Below are positions 35,834 through 47,840 of a stretch of 64,000 nt of DNA, in pieces. Under the pieces are notes generated by a model. That model did no database searches and had not been told where the DNA came from. It saw only the letters and a program-made list of their open reading frames with translations. Position 1 is the first letter of the stretch. Each line of letters opens with the position of its first letter. Source of the DNA: Rhytidiadelphus loreus (taxonomy: Eukaryota; Streptophyta; Bryopsida; Hypnales; Hylocomiaceae). The stretch lies in assembly GCA_947034895.1 (NCBI GenBank), contig OX344765.1:439001-503000 (forward strand), read 5' to 3'. The position numbers and the translations under genes are program-made.

Positions 35834-37252
35834 AGCACCTCTTTATTTTCTAACAATTTAATCAAACTTATTAGTGAATTTTTTTGAATACAAGTACATT
35901 TTTTCAAGATTTTTAGTAAGTGGAATGAGAATTTCTTTTAGAATTTTTTTGTAAGAATTTCACAAATTTTAAAATTTTGTTAAGTGAAATAATATTGAAG
36001 AAAATCTTACTTCAAAATTTTATATTTTATATTATTCACTTTGAAAATCTCCAAAAATTGTAGAAATTTTGAAGTAAGATTGTAGATTTTTTGGAGAATT
36101 GTGAAGTAAATTATAAGAAACATAAAAATTTGAAGTTCAATTTTAATCAGTGCTATTTCAGACGATAAAGTTTTAAAATTTAGATTGGTCAACAATAGGG
36201 CTTGTCACACCTTCTTCTCCCCATTTTCAATCTTAAGATAATGGAGACATGGTACCCTCTCCTTGAATTGCACAGGGTTCATTTATTGAAGGTTGAGAAT
36301 TTTATTTTTCTCCTCTAGAAGTGGAGAATGGATGTGAAGAAGTTTTTGCTTGAAAAGTTTTAATCTTGCTTTTATTTTGCTTACCAATTTTACCTTGGTT
36401 GTCATTGGAGAGCCCCATCAATGGAGAGCTTTGTCATTTTCTCTAGTAGCAGCTATGTGCATAGCTACACTTTGACTACAGGTGTTAAGGTTTGTGATTT
36501 TGATTACGATGAATGAAGGTTTGGGTCGTGTTTTGGGGTCTCAAATATGGATAAGTGAAGTAACACCATCTCTAATTATCCCCTCAAGGACCAAGAGGAC
36601 ACAATGTGTTCTCTTCAAATTTTCAATGGCAAATTCTTGGTAGGGTGAAACAAATTTCAATATTTTCTAAGCTAGGATCTTGTAGAGTAACAAGTTTACA
36701 TACTAATTTCATTTTTTTATTTTCAAAATTTCAATATGAAAAGTATTTAAATTTTTATTTTGGAAATTTAGTCTAATGGAAAAGGGAGCAAACATAATGT
36801 TTTTCCAATGAAAGAAATAGTAAGGATGTAAAAAGAATTCTTAAACATTTATAATCTTTACTCTACACAAAAAAATTTATATGTAGAGAATATGTTTTCA
36901 AATTTGTATTTTTAGCAATTTCAAAAACAAAAGGTTCAATCTAATGTGATTAAAAACACAAAATAATTAGAATCATTCCAAATATTTTAAGATGTTCCAA
37001 ATAATATGCTAATAATGTAAATTGTTAAATTTCAAAAATTGACACATATATAATTTTTTTTAAATTTTGTAGGATTCAATTTGGTTAGTTTTGACTTTCT
37101 ACTCCTTCTATTTGAAAATTGTGTACATCAACAACACCCACAAAAACACTCTACTTTTACATTCGTGTCTTGTGAAGTTACAATCATAGGTAAATCTCAC
37201 TCTCCACATGGCACAAAAGAGGTATTGTACCCTCTTCATGGAGAAGAGCTCT
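35834..37252. other. AT-rich DNA with a fragment of a foldback family
   Basis: Near 36198-36230 the text GGGCTTGTCACACCTTCTTC resembles the left end of the element at 33995. The rest shows nothing recognisable. Confidence 0.5.
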
Positions 37253-39087
37253 TTAACCCCTAAGTACCCAAGGCTTTTTTTGACCTTCTTGGAATTTGCT
37301 CTAAATTGAACAAAATGCCCATATTTTGATAAGTTTTATCAATTTTATTTGAATTGTAACAGTACAAATTTAAACTAGACATATTAGAGATCATAAGGGA
37401 AAATAAAACACAACAATATCACTTTTAGGTTGAAAGCTTATAATGTTTGATCACAAGTGTGTTAAAACTTGAAAGTGATTTAAAGTCTTTCAATCCGTCT
37501 CTTTTTACATATCAAATCTAAAAAATTGGTCACCAAAATATATGAGGTTCAAGGGCCTAACATGCATAATTCTAATCAATTTATGGCTTTTCAAAATCTA
37601 CTCTACAATTTTTTTGAATGAATTTCTAATGTGATTTTTTCTTCAAGATATAGTGTATTTGAGGCTCATTTTCAAAAGCCATCAACACTAAAAATCAAGA
37701 TTTGCAATGGACACCCTTGCACAAAATCTTGAATGAAAAAATCATAATCATTCATTTTCAAAATCAAATTTTTGATGCTAAAACTAGACTTCAAAAAGAA
37801 TTTTTCAAAAATATAAACTATTGAAAATAGCAACTTGGTCAAATTTTATTTTACTTCAACGTATTGCCAACACCAAAATTTGGTGCCTTGGTCATTTAGA
37901 GGTAAATTTATTGGTTCTTCTTTTCACTCCATACCTTCTCATTCATTAGAAAAATAATAGGGCCTCAAAAGGGTCACCACTCATCAGATCTATACCAAAG
38001 GTGCAAATTACAAAGTAAAACGTTTTTTTGGAAAAAAATTCATATTATTATTTTTAAATTACAATTTGGGCAAACATAACATTCAATAACCTTTAGAGAG
38101 GCTACCTTTTCCTCTCTGGAAGCTTCATCCACGAAAAACATCCACACGGGGGTACCATGATTGTGGTAGTAGATTTATGGTGTATATTATTCATTTTTGC
38201 TAAATCTTGTACTAGCCAAAAAATTCAACAAAGAAATGTTAAGATGATTTGTCAAAAATCTCAAGAATCCACAATTATCAAATACCAATGTCATTTAATC
38301 CTTTGGCAATGAGGATTAATATTTGATGGCCCATTGAAGGAGTTGATTCAATGACATTTGAGGGATTGAAGGTTGGAGATGTCATTTTTATATTGAAACC
38401 AATTGTTCACCGTGACTCTTCAAAAGGTATGGGATATTTTGAAAGAGATCTTGACTGCTCATTGTCAAAATGTCAAAATGATGTTCAATGTAGAATTTTA
38501 GACCTCGTTTAGACATAGTAGAAGAACCTTTTTCAAAAAAGCTTCAAACTAAAAAAAAATATGTTAAATCAATCTCAATTTCATCTCCAAAAATCCTTTT
38601 GATATTTCAAGCCTCCAATCAAAAGTTATAGACAAAATTTAGTGAGGATGTTCAAAAATGTAAAAGAAAATGTCCCTTCCAACCCGTCTTTGAAATTTGT
38701 CCATAACTTTTGACTGGAAGCTAGAAACATCAAATAGATTTTTAAAGTTGAAATTGAGATTGATTTAACAACTCTTTTTAGTCCAAAGCTTTTTGAAAAA
38801 TGTTATTCTACTATGACTAAATGAGGTCTAAAAATCTACTTCAAACACAATTCTTGCTTTAATCCTTAAGTGCACCAACGTCCATATTCTAGACAATGAA
38901 TAGAGGACTTGTAGGTGCCGTTTCATCCAACTACCTTCTCATTCATCCAATGTAACACTTGAATCTTGAAAAGACAACCTTCTTTTATGCCCAATTTCAT
39001 GAAATTTTGGTAAATGGTATTACTATACAAAGATATAAGCAAAAATGTGTCAAAATTTGAAAAAGGATTGAGGCATTAAGGGGTTAA
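37253..39087 (+). mobile_element. TTAA-bounded element, long member (1.8 kb)
   Basis: It starts TTAACCCCTAAGTACCC and ends CATTAAGGGGTTAA, so the outer nine bases are inverted with TTAA at each border. The left 600 bases match the diverged repeat at 12110-12890. A long inverted repeat lies inside at 38497-38834. No transposase frame is present. The assignment as one element is tentative because the terminal repeats are short. Confidence 0.5.
38497..38834. repeat. Long hairpin (inverted repeat), about 338 bp
   Basis: The left arm starts TTTTAGACCTCGTTTAGACA; the right arm, reverse complemented, starts TTTTAGACCTCATTTAGTCA. The arms match over roughly 150 bases each, including TTAAATCAATCTCAATTTCA and CAAAAGTTATRGACAAA. 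The structure is a foldback MITE or a self-inverted duplication. Confidence 0.82.
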
Positions 39088-39358
39088 TTTGACTTAACTA
39101 TAAGCGGTTGAGCTCCTTCTGAATTATAATTTATATATCCCACATTGTTTGTTGTACCCCCTACCATCCCAAATGTATATAAAGATTTGTCTTCACATTT
39201 CTAAACACAAATCATGCATGACTTGCCAAGCGTAGTGAGAAAATACAAATGTTTACTTTGAGTTCAATGAATTGAATGTTATTTGTTGGATTTAGAAATA
39301 TTTGTTTTTGTTATTAGTCCTGTTTCGTGAATTGTTTGTCAATAACCCATTTTGTTAC

Positions 39359-39760
39359 TATGGTCACCTGACCCACACCTAATCACCTCCTATACCCAAT
39401 CTATAGACTATTATATTATCAACCATAGACTGTTGTAGTTTTGTGAAGTTGTAGCGTAGTTCGAGGAGCAATTCTGGCACATTATGATTGGCTACAAGGC
39501 TGTCTATATTGTAACTAGGGCTTTTTTTTGGACCTGTGTCCCCTGTGCTGGCTTCACTACAGAAGCGAGTTTATGGAGGGAGGAAGCCAGAGAGGTCAAA
39601 TTTCTGACAGTCTGGCGAAATTTCACCAAAAAAAAAAGCCCTGATTGTAACCAGCCCTTGGTCGATTTTGCAATGAGCCTATGGTTAGAAAATACAAAGG
39701 TCTATAACACCATTGTAGAGAATCTTTCACTAAAAATTTGTGACACATGTTCTTTAGCTA
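39359..39760 (-). mobile_element. Diverged MITE, inverted homologue of 41411-41779
   Basis: From ACTATGGTCACCTGACCCAC onward this matches the reverse complement of 41411-41779, with shared blocks CAACCATAGACTGTTGTAG, GGAGCAATTCTGGCA and GGTCGATTTTGCAAT. The match fades near 39750, so the far end is not located. It is split by the hAT-like MITE at 39516-39643. The open frame across the whole region is an accident of these insertions. A TATATAAAG lies upstream near 39175 but no gene follows it. Confidence 0.75.
39516..39643. mobile_element. 128-bp hAT-like MITE with 8-bp target duplication
   Basis: The ends are TAGGGCTTTTTTTTGG and, reading inward from the right, CAGGGCTTTTTTTTTTGG. ATTGTAAC flanks it on both sides (39508-39515 and 39644-39651), the 8-bp duplication typical of hAT elements. 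The paralogous MITE at 41411-41779 shows the uninterrupted site, ATATTGCAACCAGCCC on the minus strand, near 41630-41645. It is non-coding. Confidence 0.92.
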
Positions 39761-41410
39761 CTGTAGTGATGGTGTGGATATTATCTCGGGATGGGATGAA
39801 CTGAAATGATATGGAATATTTCACACCATTCCGTCCAAGGGAACCGATCAGTTTCATTCTGGAAAAAAGTGTGACAACTGACAACCCCTTCATGTGACAT
39901 ATGCGCCAGAGCTGACTGTCAGAATTACGAATCAGTGTGACCCGTAGTGGGAGGGGAGCCTCCAGCGGATAAGATAACTGAACCCTGTTGATGAGTGGGG
40001 GTTCCAGAGGTAGTTGGGGGTGAGCTCAGCATGACGTAAGCAAGCATCACTCTTGCTGACACCGTCTGGCAGCCTTGACAAAATTATTTGGGAACCTTTG
40101 GGAACATGACGTGCTCATGGAGTCCGTCATGGTAGGTGAAGTTAGTCCAAGGACACCAGGATGCGAAGGACGCCAGGACACCGAGGACACCAATGGATGA
40201 CAAACTATTATTCCGTGGAGGATTAACAAATGTTCATTTGGTATGAAAAAGGGCACCAAGGTCTTGCACAATGAGTACCATATTAGTTTGACCTCCAATG
40301 AGTGCTTTGGGGTTTCATAAGTAGATGATTTACATTGTAACCAAAAGACAATGACTAGCTTGTCCTTAAATGGTTAATCCAAGAGTCTCCTTGGGAGATT
40401 TGGAACCTGCCGAATAAAAAATTGTGCGGTTCTTATTACTAGGATTTGAAAATCACACTCATTAGTGCTTGCTCTTACTTTATTGCGACAAATTTGTGGA
40501 TATGTTGGATGTTCCGATGCATAGGGTTTGAACTTGCGCAGTTGTATCTGTAGGCACGTTGTGTGCTTGCTCCTTACTTATTGTCATTTGTGTGGATTTT
40601 TAGCTCTAATTAGAGTCTTATTGTACGTTTGTACCATTTTGATGTCTACAAATATGATAAGGTTGTGAGCTGCTGAACAAATCTTGTAGCGACAGGAATA
40701 CAGGAGAACTGAATCTTTCATTGATTTTAATTTTTGAAAGACGTTTCTTATCTACTCAGCCAATGTGTTTCCTTCATAGCATTTTGGAAGAGTCTCTTCA
40801 AAAGTTGTAGACAGTCACACATACAAAGATTTGTTTTTTTGTATCCTTGGTTCAGCCCGTCATCTCTTGCCTTGTTGTGCTAGTCATTTTGCTTGTCAAG
40901 TTGGTTGCTTGATTCAGAGGTATGACTGTGCATCATCCAATAGCATTTGATTTTATTGAACAGATTTGCTATTAAACTCCATGTGATTAGTGTTTTCTTA
41001 TCTACTAAGCATTCCAGTGATATAGTGTGTGAATGAAGGTTTCTGGTATGTATTTCTTGACGTGCAGATTTAGAAGGAATGATGTATGGAACATTTATTA
41101 GCTGAGAACTCTTGCGCCATTGGTACTAGTGAAATGATCGATGGATTCATGAATGTTCTTGTTTCCAATTATGGTGATGCTTTTGGATGGGTTCAATTCT
41201 GAGACTTGCTTGCTTGGTCATTGTTGAAATGGTTTAGATCATGTTAGCATTGTTTTGAATCCGTGATTGAACCTCCAGGCAAGACGTGTTCTCAACATTA
41301 TTCAGTAGATCGGTCCCTACCTCGTCATCAAAACAGGGTTTGACATTTCACATTGAATAACAAATTCACTCCCAATGATGGAGAAGTCAATTTTGAGTTG
41401 GGTAGCCCTT
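39761..41410. other. Intergenic DNA, slightly GC-richer at 39900-40330
   Basis: The stretch near 40130-40200 has a short run of AGGACACC-like repeats. No protein or RNA motif was recognised in either strand. Confidence 0.45.
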
Positions 41411-41779
41411 TATGGTAGCCGACCCATACCTGATCACTTAAGCAATTCCGCATATTTGGGGCACATGTTTTCTGAGTGCTAAATTTTCCTCATGTACAGA
41501 AATAGAATTTGGAAGGATTGCATATTTTTCCAGAATTTTATTACAAAAAATGTAATTATTATGAATTTTTTAATGAAAGATTCTCTTCAACCTACAATGG
41601 TGATGTAGGCTATTGCAAAGTCGACCATGGGCTGGTTGCAATATTCACAGCGTTGCAACCAATCCTAATATGCCAGAATTGCTCCTTAAACTTTGCGAAC
41701 TACAACAGCCTATGGTTGGAATTACAACAGTCTATTGGCCAAGAATAGGAGGGTGATCAGGTATGGGTCGGCTACCATA
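41411..41779 (+). mobile_element. MITE with 27-bp perfect inverted ends
   Basis: The ends are TATGGTAGCCGACCCATACC plus seven more bases (TGATCAC), and the exact reverse complement of all 27 at 41753-41779. The outer TA on both sides fits a TA target-site duplication (Tc1/mariner type), leaving TGGTAGCCGACCC as the terminus. At 369 bp it encodes nothing; the open frame at 41509-41748 lies inside it and is not conserved. The diverged homologue is at 39359. Confidence 0.9.
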
Positions 41780-42532
41780 GTTGAACTCAGGTTTACTACA
41801 AATTGAAATCTTATATTTCATTCCATTTTCAGTTTCTTTTTTGTTTGCCTCTTAGTTTGTTCTTTGGGGACATTCTTCACTTGAACATGACCAAAGATGA
41901 GTGATTCTGAATTGGCAAATTACATATGAGGTACTTGAAACTCATTTGAGACCCATGTTGGGCCTCTTGGTTCTTTAGTGTTTCAGCTAGAGGCATACAA
42001 AGAAAGATTGGAAAACTTTTAAGACTGAGAAAGATTGGAGGACTTTCAAGATAGAGAGCAAAATGAAACAGTTCAATTTGTCATCCCTTGCCTTGTTTTG
42101 CAATGTCATATGTCATTGTTCTTGAGAAATTAATTACTTGATTGGGATGGTGAGGCTTTCTGTAGCATCCACCAACAAATATTATAATTGAACAACTTTG
42201 CTCAAGTTCTTATGTCTGTGAGAAGTATGTGTTTTCTTATGAAGCTATGTAGTCTAGTTTGGTATTGTTTGTGGATTAAGAATTTGATTTCTAGTGTATC
42301 TAGGTAGGCATACAAACAAGGAATGATGTGTGGAACATTAATTAGAAATCAATATATGTGTTGATGATACGATCTTGATGCTCACATGATAACTATTGTT
42401 GTGGGTTGTGCAAAGAGTTGGCAAGGAGCTCAAAAGCTAAAGGTGATAGATGTTACTACCATTTGATCTACAGGAAATACATTCATACATACAATGTCAT
42501 TTCTTGAAATTGAACCAATGGTAGTATGTATA
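41780..42532. other. AT-rich DNA, nothing recognised
   Basis: No gene or element ends are seen. Confidence 0.5.
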
Positions 42533-42893
42533 AGTAGATACTTCTTAACCATTGAAGGTGCTTATAATATATGAACACTTGTAATATAGACAATTATAAT
42601 ATAGATACACTATAATCATGGAAGGTTTTTATAATATAGACATCTATGATATAGGTGTACACACTCCTATGCTGATGTGCTTATGATTCTTGGCTCACAT
42701 GATAGCAACCATGATTCACAATACCACTCTTTTGAAAACAACACTAAATAGAATGAAAAATGTCAACTCAAAGATAATCTACAATTAGATATTGCTTCCT
42801 CCCAATCTCTTATAATATATTGAGCATATAAATGTAGGTGTCCTTTAGATATTGCATACCTTCAATCTACCATATTCTCAACACATTTAGAAA
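42533..42893 (+). repeat. Dispersed repeat, direct copy of 63642-64000
   Basis: It matches the right edge of the window over at least 360 bases: TATAAGTAGATACTTCT, TGATTCTTGGCTCACAT, AATCTACAATTAGATATT and TTTAGATATTGCATACCTTC occur in the same order and orientation. It also contains internal short units of the form ATAATATAGACA. It is non-coding and its family is unknown. Confidence 0.88.
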
Positions 42894-43977
42894 GTTGATG
42901 AATGCAATATGAAACAAAGAGTTGAATTCACATGCCAATCATACTCTAAGAAGCCAATGGTGCATATTTGGAATTTCAAATTGAAGAGAAATGCATAAAA
43001 ATTGTAAAGCATGAAAACAATTTTCGTACAACCTATCAATTTAGGTTCATGTAGTCTCAATGATTAGGGCATTTCAAGGTAGCATGATTTTACACCCAAT
43101 GGTTTGTGCATCCAAAAGATGGATGTCCTTAGGCCAACCTTGATTGTAAATTTCAAAATAACCATTTTAGGGGGGTTGATTTAAACTAAGAAAATTAATC
43201 CTTGATAAATCATGTTTTCACCCCATTTCAAAATTTTGGAAAAATCCTAAAATTGAAAGAATTATTGCAATTGCAAGCTCTACTATGTACTTGAATCGAA
43301 ATTATATAATATAGTGTGTATTTTATTCATATTTTCTTCTTTCTTATGGTTTTTAAATTTAAATTATAAGATAATATTTTCCATTTTAACCTTCATTTAG
43401 GATAAAATATTCAAATTACTATAATGTACCTTATTCTATTTTTAACTTAAAAAATTACAATAATTTGATTTTTTTGTCTAAAATTTTGAAAAATTAAAAT
43501 CATTAGTAAATACATTCTCTTACAATTGAAACTATTAAAAAAAAATTATAAATCGATTATATCGAAGGATAAATTTAGCTTGATAGTGGCATTTGATTTG
43601 AAGGTCATTAGCAAGGGTGTTTTAGATGTAAAATATGGAATAATTAATTGATAAATCTTCACACCAATTTCCATTGCAACTAGTACCTATTCTAAACAAA
43701 ATTCAAATTCATTGATATATTCATTAATTTACTTTTACCATTTTCCACAAAACAAATTGGATTTTTTTAATGCAATAGACAATCCTCGATGTTACATATT
43801 AAAAATATAAGATTGATATTTGAATACAATGTAAAAGTCTAAATTTAGCTCAAACATGATGTTTGACCATCTCACAATGGATCTATTTTTTTATGGATTA
43901 ATTAAGCAAACAACATTTGAATTCAACAACATCTGACAATATTTGTACCATAAACTATAGACAACCTATAGTAGAGT
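42894..43977. other. AT-rich DNA, nothing recognised
   Basis: The sequence is strongly AT-rich with no supported feature. Confidence 0.5.
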
Positions 43978-44102
43978 AAAATTATTGGCATTACGCTCTA
44001 AGCCTTCACAAATGAATTTGTATGCCTCCTTATAAGGTAGGAGGGGCAAAATTATTTGCATAATGCTCTAGGCCTTCACAAATGAATTTGTATACCTCCT
44101 AT
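43978..44102 (+). repeat. Tandem duplication, 70-bp period
   Basis: Two head-to-tail copies of a unit containing AAAATTATTKGCATWAYGCT and CTTCACAAATGAATTTGTAT are separated by a few substitutions; aligned bases 43981 and 44051 are 70 apart. Confidence 0.85.
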
Positions 44103-45489
44103 ATGTCAGGATGGCAACAACCACTCATTTAAGAGCATATTGTCTTAAGATCTCTTCTATGCAGATCAAAGCATTTTCTAACAAATTTTCACAGAAGAAG
44201 AGAGAAGATACATTCATCACAATTTGATTTGTAATTGTTAGACTTAAATTGAATTATATATGATTTGTAAAGCTTTCAGTAGTAGCATGCTATTGAAGCT
44301 CATTAAATGTCAAACAATTGTTCATCAATGGTCTCGTCAATGGTGCAAATGGAGTTCAAAAATGAAGGCATGCAAACCTTAAAATTGAACATGGTGCATG
44401 TAATTGCCTAGGGTAGCTCAAATTGTGCCACCACTCCTAACTCCACATTGTTTATACTAAAATTTTATCTACTTCCAACTCAAACATAGTCTCCAATCAC
44501 TCAAACTTGTGCAACAATAAATCCCAATTCACACCAATTCATCACTAGACTACTTTTCATTAGTGTAGTAACAATTCATAGTTCAATAGTAGGAACAATT
44601 TTTAGTAGGGGCAAAACATGGGCAAGCTGTCTTATTGAATTGGACACAAAGTGGCCAGTCAAAGGGGTCTTCATAAGAACCCAAATAGAGTGCAATATGA
44701 CCACGCTCATACAAAAGTCTCAAAATTCAAAATGAAGAAGGAAATGTAGTCTACCAATTCATGAGCTCCTAAACATCTTTAGGATGCTCCATCTTCCTCT
44801 TTCTTCTTTTGATGATGTTTTTGATCCTTCAAGGCACTCTTGCTGAGACCCAATGACCTATTATTATGAGCATCTCACTCAAAAGGATCAACAAGCACAG
44901 TTGAATGTGCTTCAAAACAAATCTAGATATTGACACAGTACTAAACTTTAACTCTTTAATGCGTAAGTGCTTTTTTAATATATGTACAATTTTGCATACA
45001 AATATTACCTTTGCCTCAAATTCATCTTTATAAAAATTATTATAAGGGAAAGGTGGTCCATAATGAAAGTAAAATTGTATCTTGAATAAGTTATGATACT
45101 CACATAAAATTGAGAATTGTTAATTCCAATGGTAAGAAAGTTCTAGTAAACAACACATTTCCTATATTTTTGATTTTATACAAAAGTTTTGAAAATTGAC
45201 TTACACAAAGACATTATATGTTTATTTTGCTCTAATTTGCCCACATAATTAAAAAAAAACTTTCATCTCATTAATCAAAATAGGTTGGTTACAAGGTTAT
45301 TATGTAGGTACCAATCTATTCTATTAAATGAAAATAATTATTTTAAAATAATAATTATTAGACAACTTTCACATAGAAACAACAAAAATCATTGTAACTT
45401 TTGCAATTCTCATCAGAATGAATTGAAACAAAGCTTCTTCATCGTGATGATTAAATCCTTAGAATGCCATGCAAGAAATGCAAGTTATC
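44103..45489. other. AT-rich DNA, nothing recognised
   Basis: No gene, RNA or complete element is seen. Confidence 0.45.
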
Positions 45490-46430
45490 AAGTCAGTACG
45501 GCCTTGCCAAATTCTCAAAGAGCCCAAAGTAGGACCTTAGTCCTTCTGGGGATAAGAAACCTGCAATAATTTCTGCACACAAAAATTGGATCATAGGGAG
45601 CCACAAAAGGCAGGCCTAGATTAGCTATTCCTGTTCCATTATAAAAGACTGCCCCTGAACTCAACCTCAAAAATATTCCAGACACAGTCTTCAAGATCCA
45701 CATTACCACCAGCTTTGGTAGCAGCCAATGGACGATAGGCTCCCAGTTTGGAACCTGCCAACGGGACCTCAAACAAGTTTAAATGCTACATGCATGACAA
45801 ATGAATTCAAATCAGTTAACACCTGCTTACCTTTTGGACCGAGGCCCTGTTTCCTGTATGGGAGAACCATATTGTCTTGACTCATAACATTGCTAACCAG
45901 TTCCCTGGCCTCCCCCCAGGTGGAGGTATCATTCCCCCCTATATGCCTGTGGGAGATTTAAGTTATAATTATCAAGTGGTGATTGGCTCTTACAGGTACT
46001 ACTACAGCAAATTCATCAGATTGTTGCAATCTGATTGGTGGCAGAGGTACTTTTTCCGTGGGGGCTCCTGATTTGGGGCGAGCAAAAGTGACCCCCAAGG
46101 TCTGGTTAACAATGTTATGCTTCCAAGGAAATGGTTCTCACTCAGCTTGGTTGCAGAAAACACACCATTCACAATAGTCCTCCTCAAACTTCATCACGGT
46201 GGATTTCTGACTCGGATTTCTATGGCAAAAAAATCAACCAAAGAGTTCACAGAAATATATGCAAAGTCTTGGTTCATACTAGGTGAAATATTCTAGGTTG
46301 GGCACTTTTCGGGGCTTCCACCTTGCTTTTCAGGCTTATGGGAGCCACGAGATGGAGGATAGACTCCCATTGTCTCCCATTGAAGCAGGGTGCCATTCAC
46401 CTGCACAACATACCAACACGAAGTTAGACA
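45490..46430 (-). pseudogene. Unidentified coding-like relic, strand uncertain
   Basis: This block is GC-richer and protein-like, unlike its surroundings. On the minus strand, candidate exons lie behind good acceptors: about 46402-46305 (VNGTLLQWETMGVYPPSRG), 46220-45995 (EEDYCEWCVFCNQAE, a TGA, then EPFPWKHNIVNQTLG and LPPIRLQQSDEFAVVVP before GTAAGA), 45948-45830 (WGEARELVSNVMSQD before GTAAGC), about 45762-45655 (SKLGAYRPLAATKAGG) and 45581-45500 (IIAGFLSPEGLRSYFG). The third and fourth join in phase. The plus strand also has coding-like text (PVWENHIVLTHNIANQFPG and GRGTFSVGAPDLGRAKV), so the sense strand is not certain. No family was recognised. At least one stop and one phase mismatch suggest a decayed or captured gene fragment. 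Confidence 0.35.
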
Positions 46431-46869
46431 ACACAGGGGCTTCTGGTTTATTGAATTTTTCAATTGACAATAAGTTTTCTAAGGAGCATTGAGAAAGAGA
46501 TTAAAATGAGTGAGAATGAGATGATCAGGGTCATGATTCAGAGCTGAACAAATGATGCAAGAAATGATGGTGGTCAAAAATGATGGATCCACCAATTTAA
46601 TTGAAGGTGGCCATTCACTTGTAACAGCAGTGACAGTCAGTTGCTTATACATTCTGACTAAAGCATTTTAGAGATTCTCAACTCCAAAAGGCCCGATGAA
46701 AAGAAACATGACTAACAACTTAAAGAACCACCAGGTTTCGTGATGCCTTTGGACTCACAACAAGGTGCAACGTTCTTTCATACCAGTATTCAAAAGTTTC
46801 ACTAACATTTACCACGTCTCCAAGAAGATGGCCAAAACCCACCAAGCAAAAGATTGCAGTAGATGTTCA
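46431..46869. other. Spacer, nothing recognised
   Basis: No supported feature is seen. It ends at the TTCA preceding the next element. Confidence 0.45.
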
Positions 46870-47836
46870 CCCTAGACCACCCATGGCTGTTTTGGGTAAA
46901 AAAACATCCTAGCTTTTGAAGTGTTATAAATATAAATGTGACTAAGTAATAAAGATCTTAACGTACAATCATGTAGTACACATGTTGTAGATGTCATGGA
47001 TCAAATTTGAAGTCATTTGACCGTGTAGATTACTAGATTATAATGTTTTAGTGTTGAAAAAGAATTCTGAAATTTTCCTAAAAACACATTTAGAGGCCAA
47101 ATTTGATTTCTAAACCTAATCAAATGAAAAAACTTTAAACTACAAAGTGATTCCAAACCAAGATTCAAATACATTGGTGGAAAAAACATCATTCAATTGA
47201 CTCAATTTGTTTGCAAAATGGCTTGCAAATGTCAAAAATAGGGAAGAAAAGTTGCAAAAAACACATCTAGGGCTGAACCTCCTTCTACTAAAATGCTTCT
47301 CAGTCATTCATAAATTCTTGTATTGATATGAAAATTTATCCACACAAACTAGAGTAGTATGCGCAACTTACACAAAAACATTTATTAAAAATGGACATTT
47401 TATGAAGAAGATACAAGCCGCCGAAGTTCACTATAGTCCATAAATGGCGGGATTTTGAATTTTGAATTGCTCCCAAACATTCAAAACAACTTGGATTGAC
47501 ATGAAAATTTCACCACAATAACTAGAATTCAAGGGAAACCCAACCCAACAAATTTTATTGAAATCTAACCTTGGATGAAGGAGATACAAGCCCCCGAAGT
47601 TGCAGCCATGAAGTGCACTTTGGTGAAACAAATCGAGCCTGTGAACTTTGATTGGCTTCCAGAAAATCATTACCTCTTGGATTGATCTGAAAATTTTAAC
47701 ACACAAACTAGAAGAAAAGGCTCAACTTTTCCAACAAGTTTGATTGAATTTGGACATCGGATGCAAAAGTTACAGTACTTTGAATTTAACTTGAAACTAT
47801 GTGAGGACACTTTTTGTCCTCTTGGGCGGTCTAGGG
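46870..47836. mobile_element. piggyBac-like element with CCCTAGACC ends
   Basis: The left end is CCCTAGACCACCCA and the right end, reverse complemented, is CCCTAGACCGCCCA, matching at 13 of 14 positions. TTAA follows on the right (47837-47840) and TTCA, one change from TTAA, precedes it on the left (46866-46869). Termini beginning CCCTAGA beside TTAA strongly resemble the piggyBac superfamily. The 967-bp body has no transposase. Short repeated phrases inside (TTGGATTGAYMTGAAAATTT) occur about three times. Confidence 0.65.
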
Positions 47837-47840
47837 TTAA

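Noticed and set aside
39484..39804. Open frame of 106 codons on the plus strand
   Set aside because: It runs across a diverged MITE and the hAT-like MITE inserted in it; the reading frame depends on the insertion and is not conserved in the paralogue at 41411-41779.
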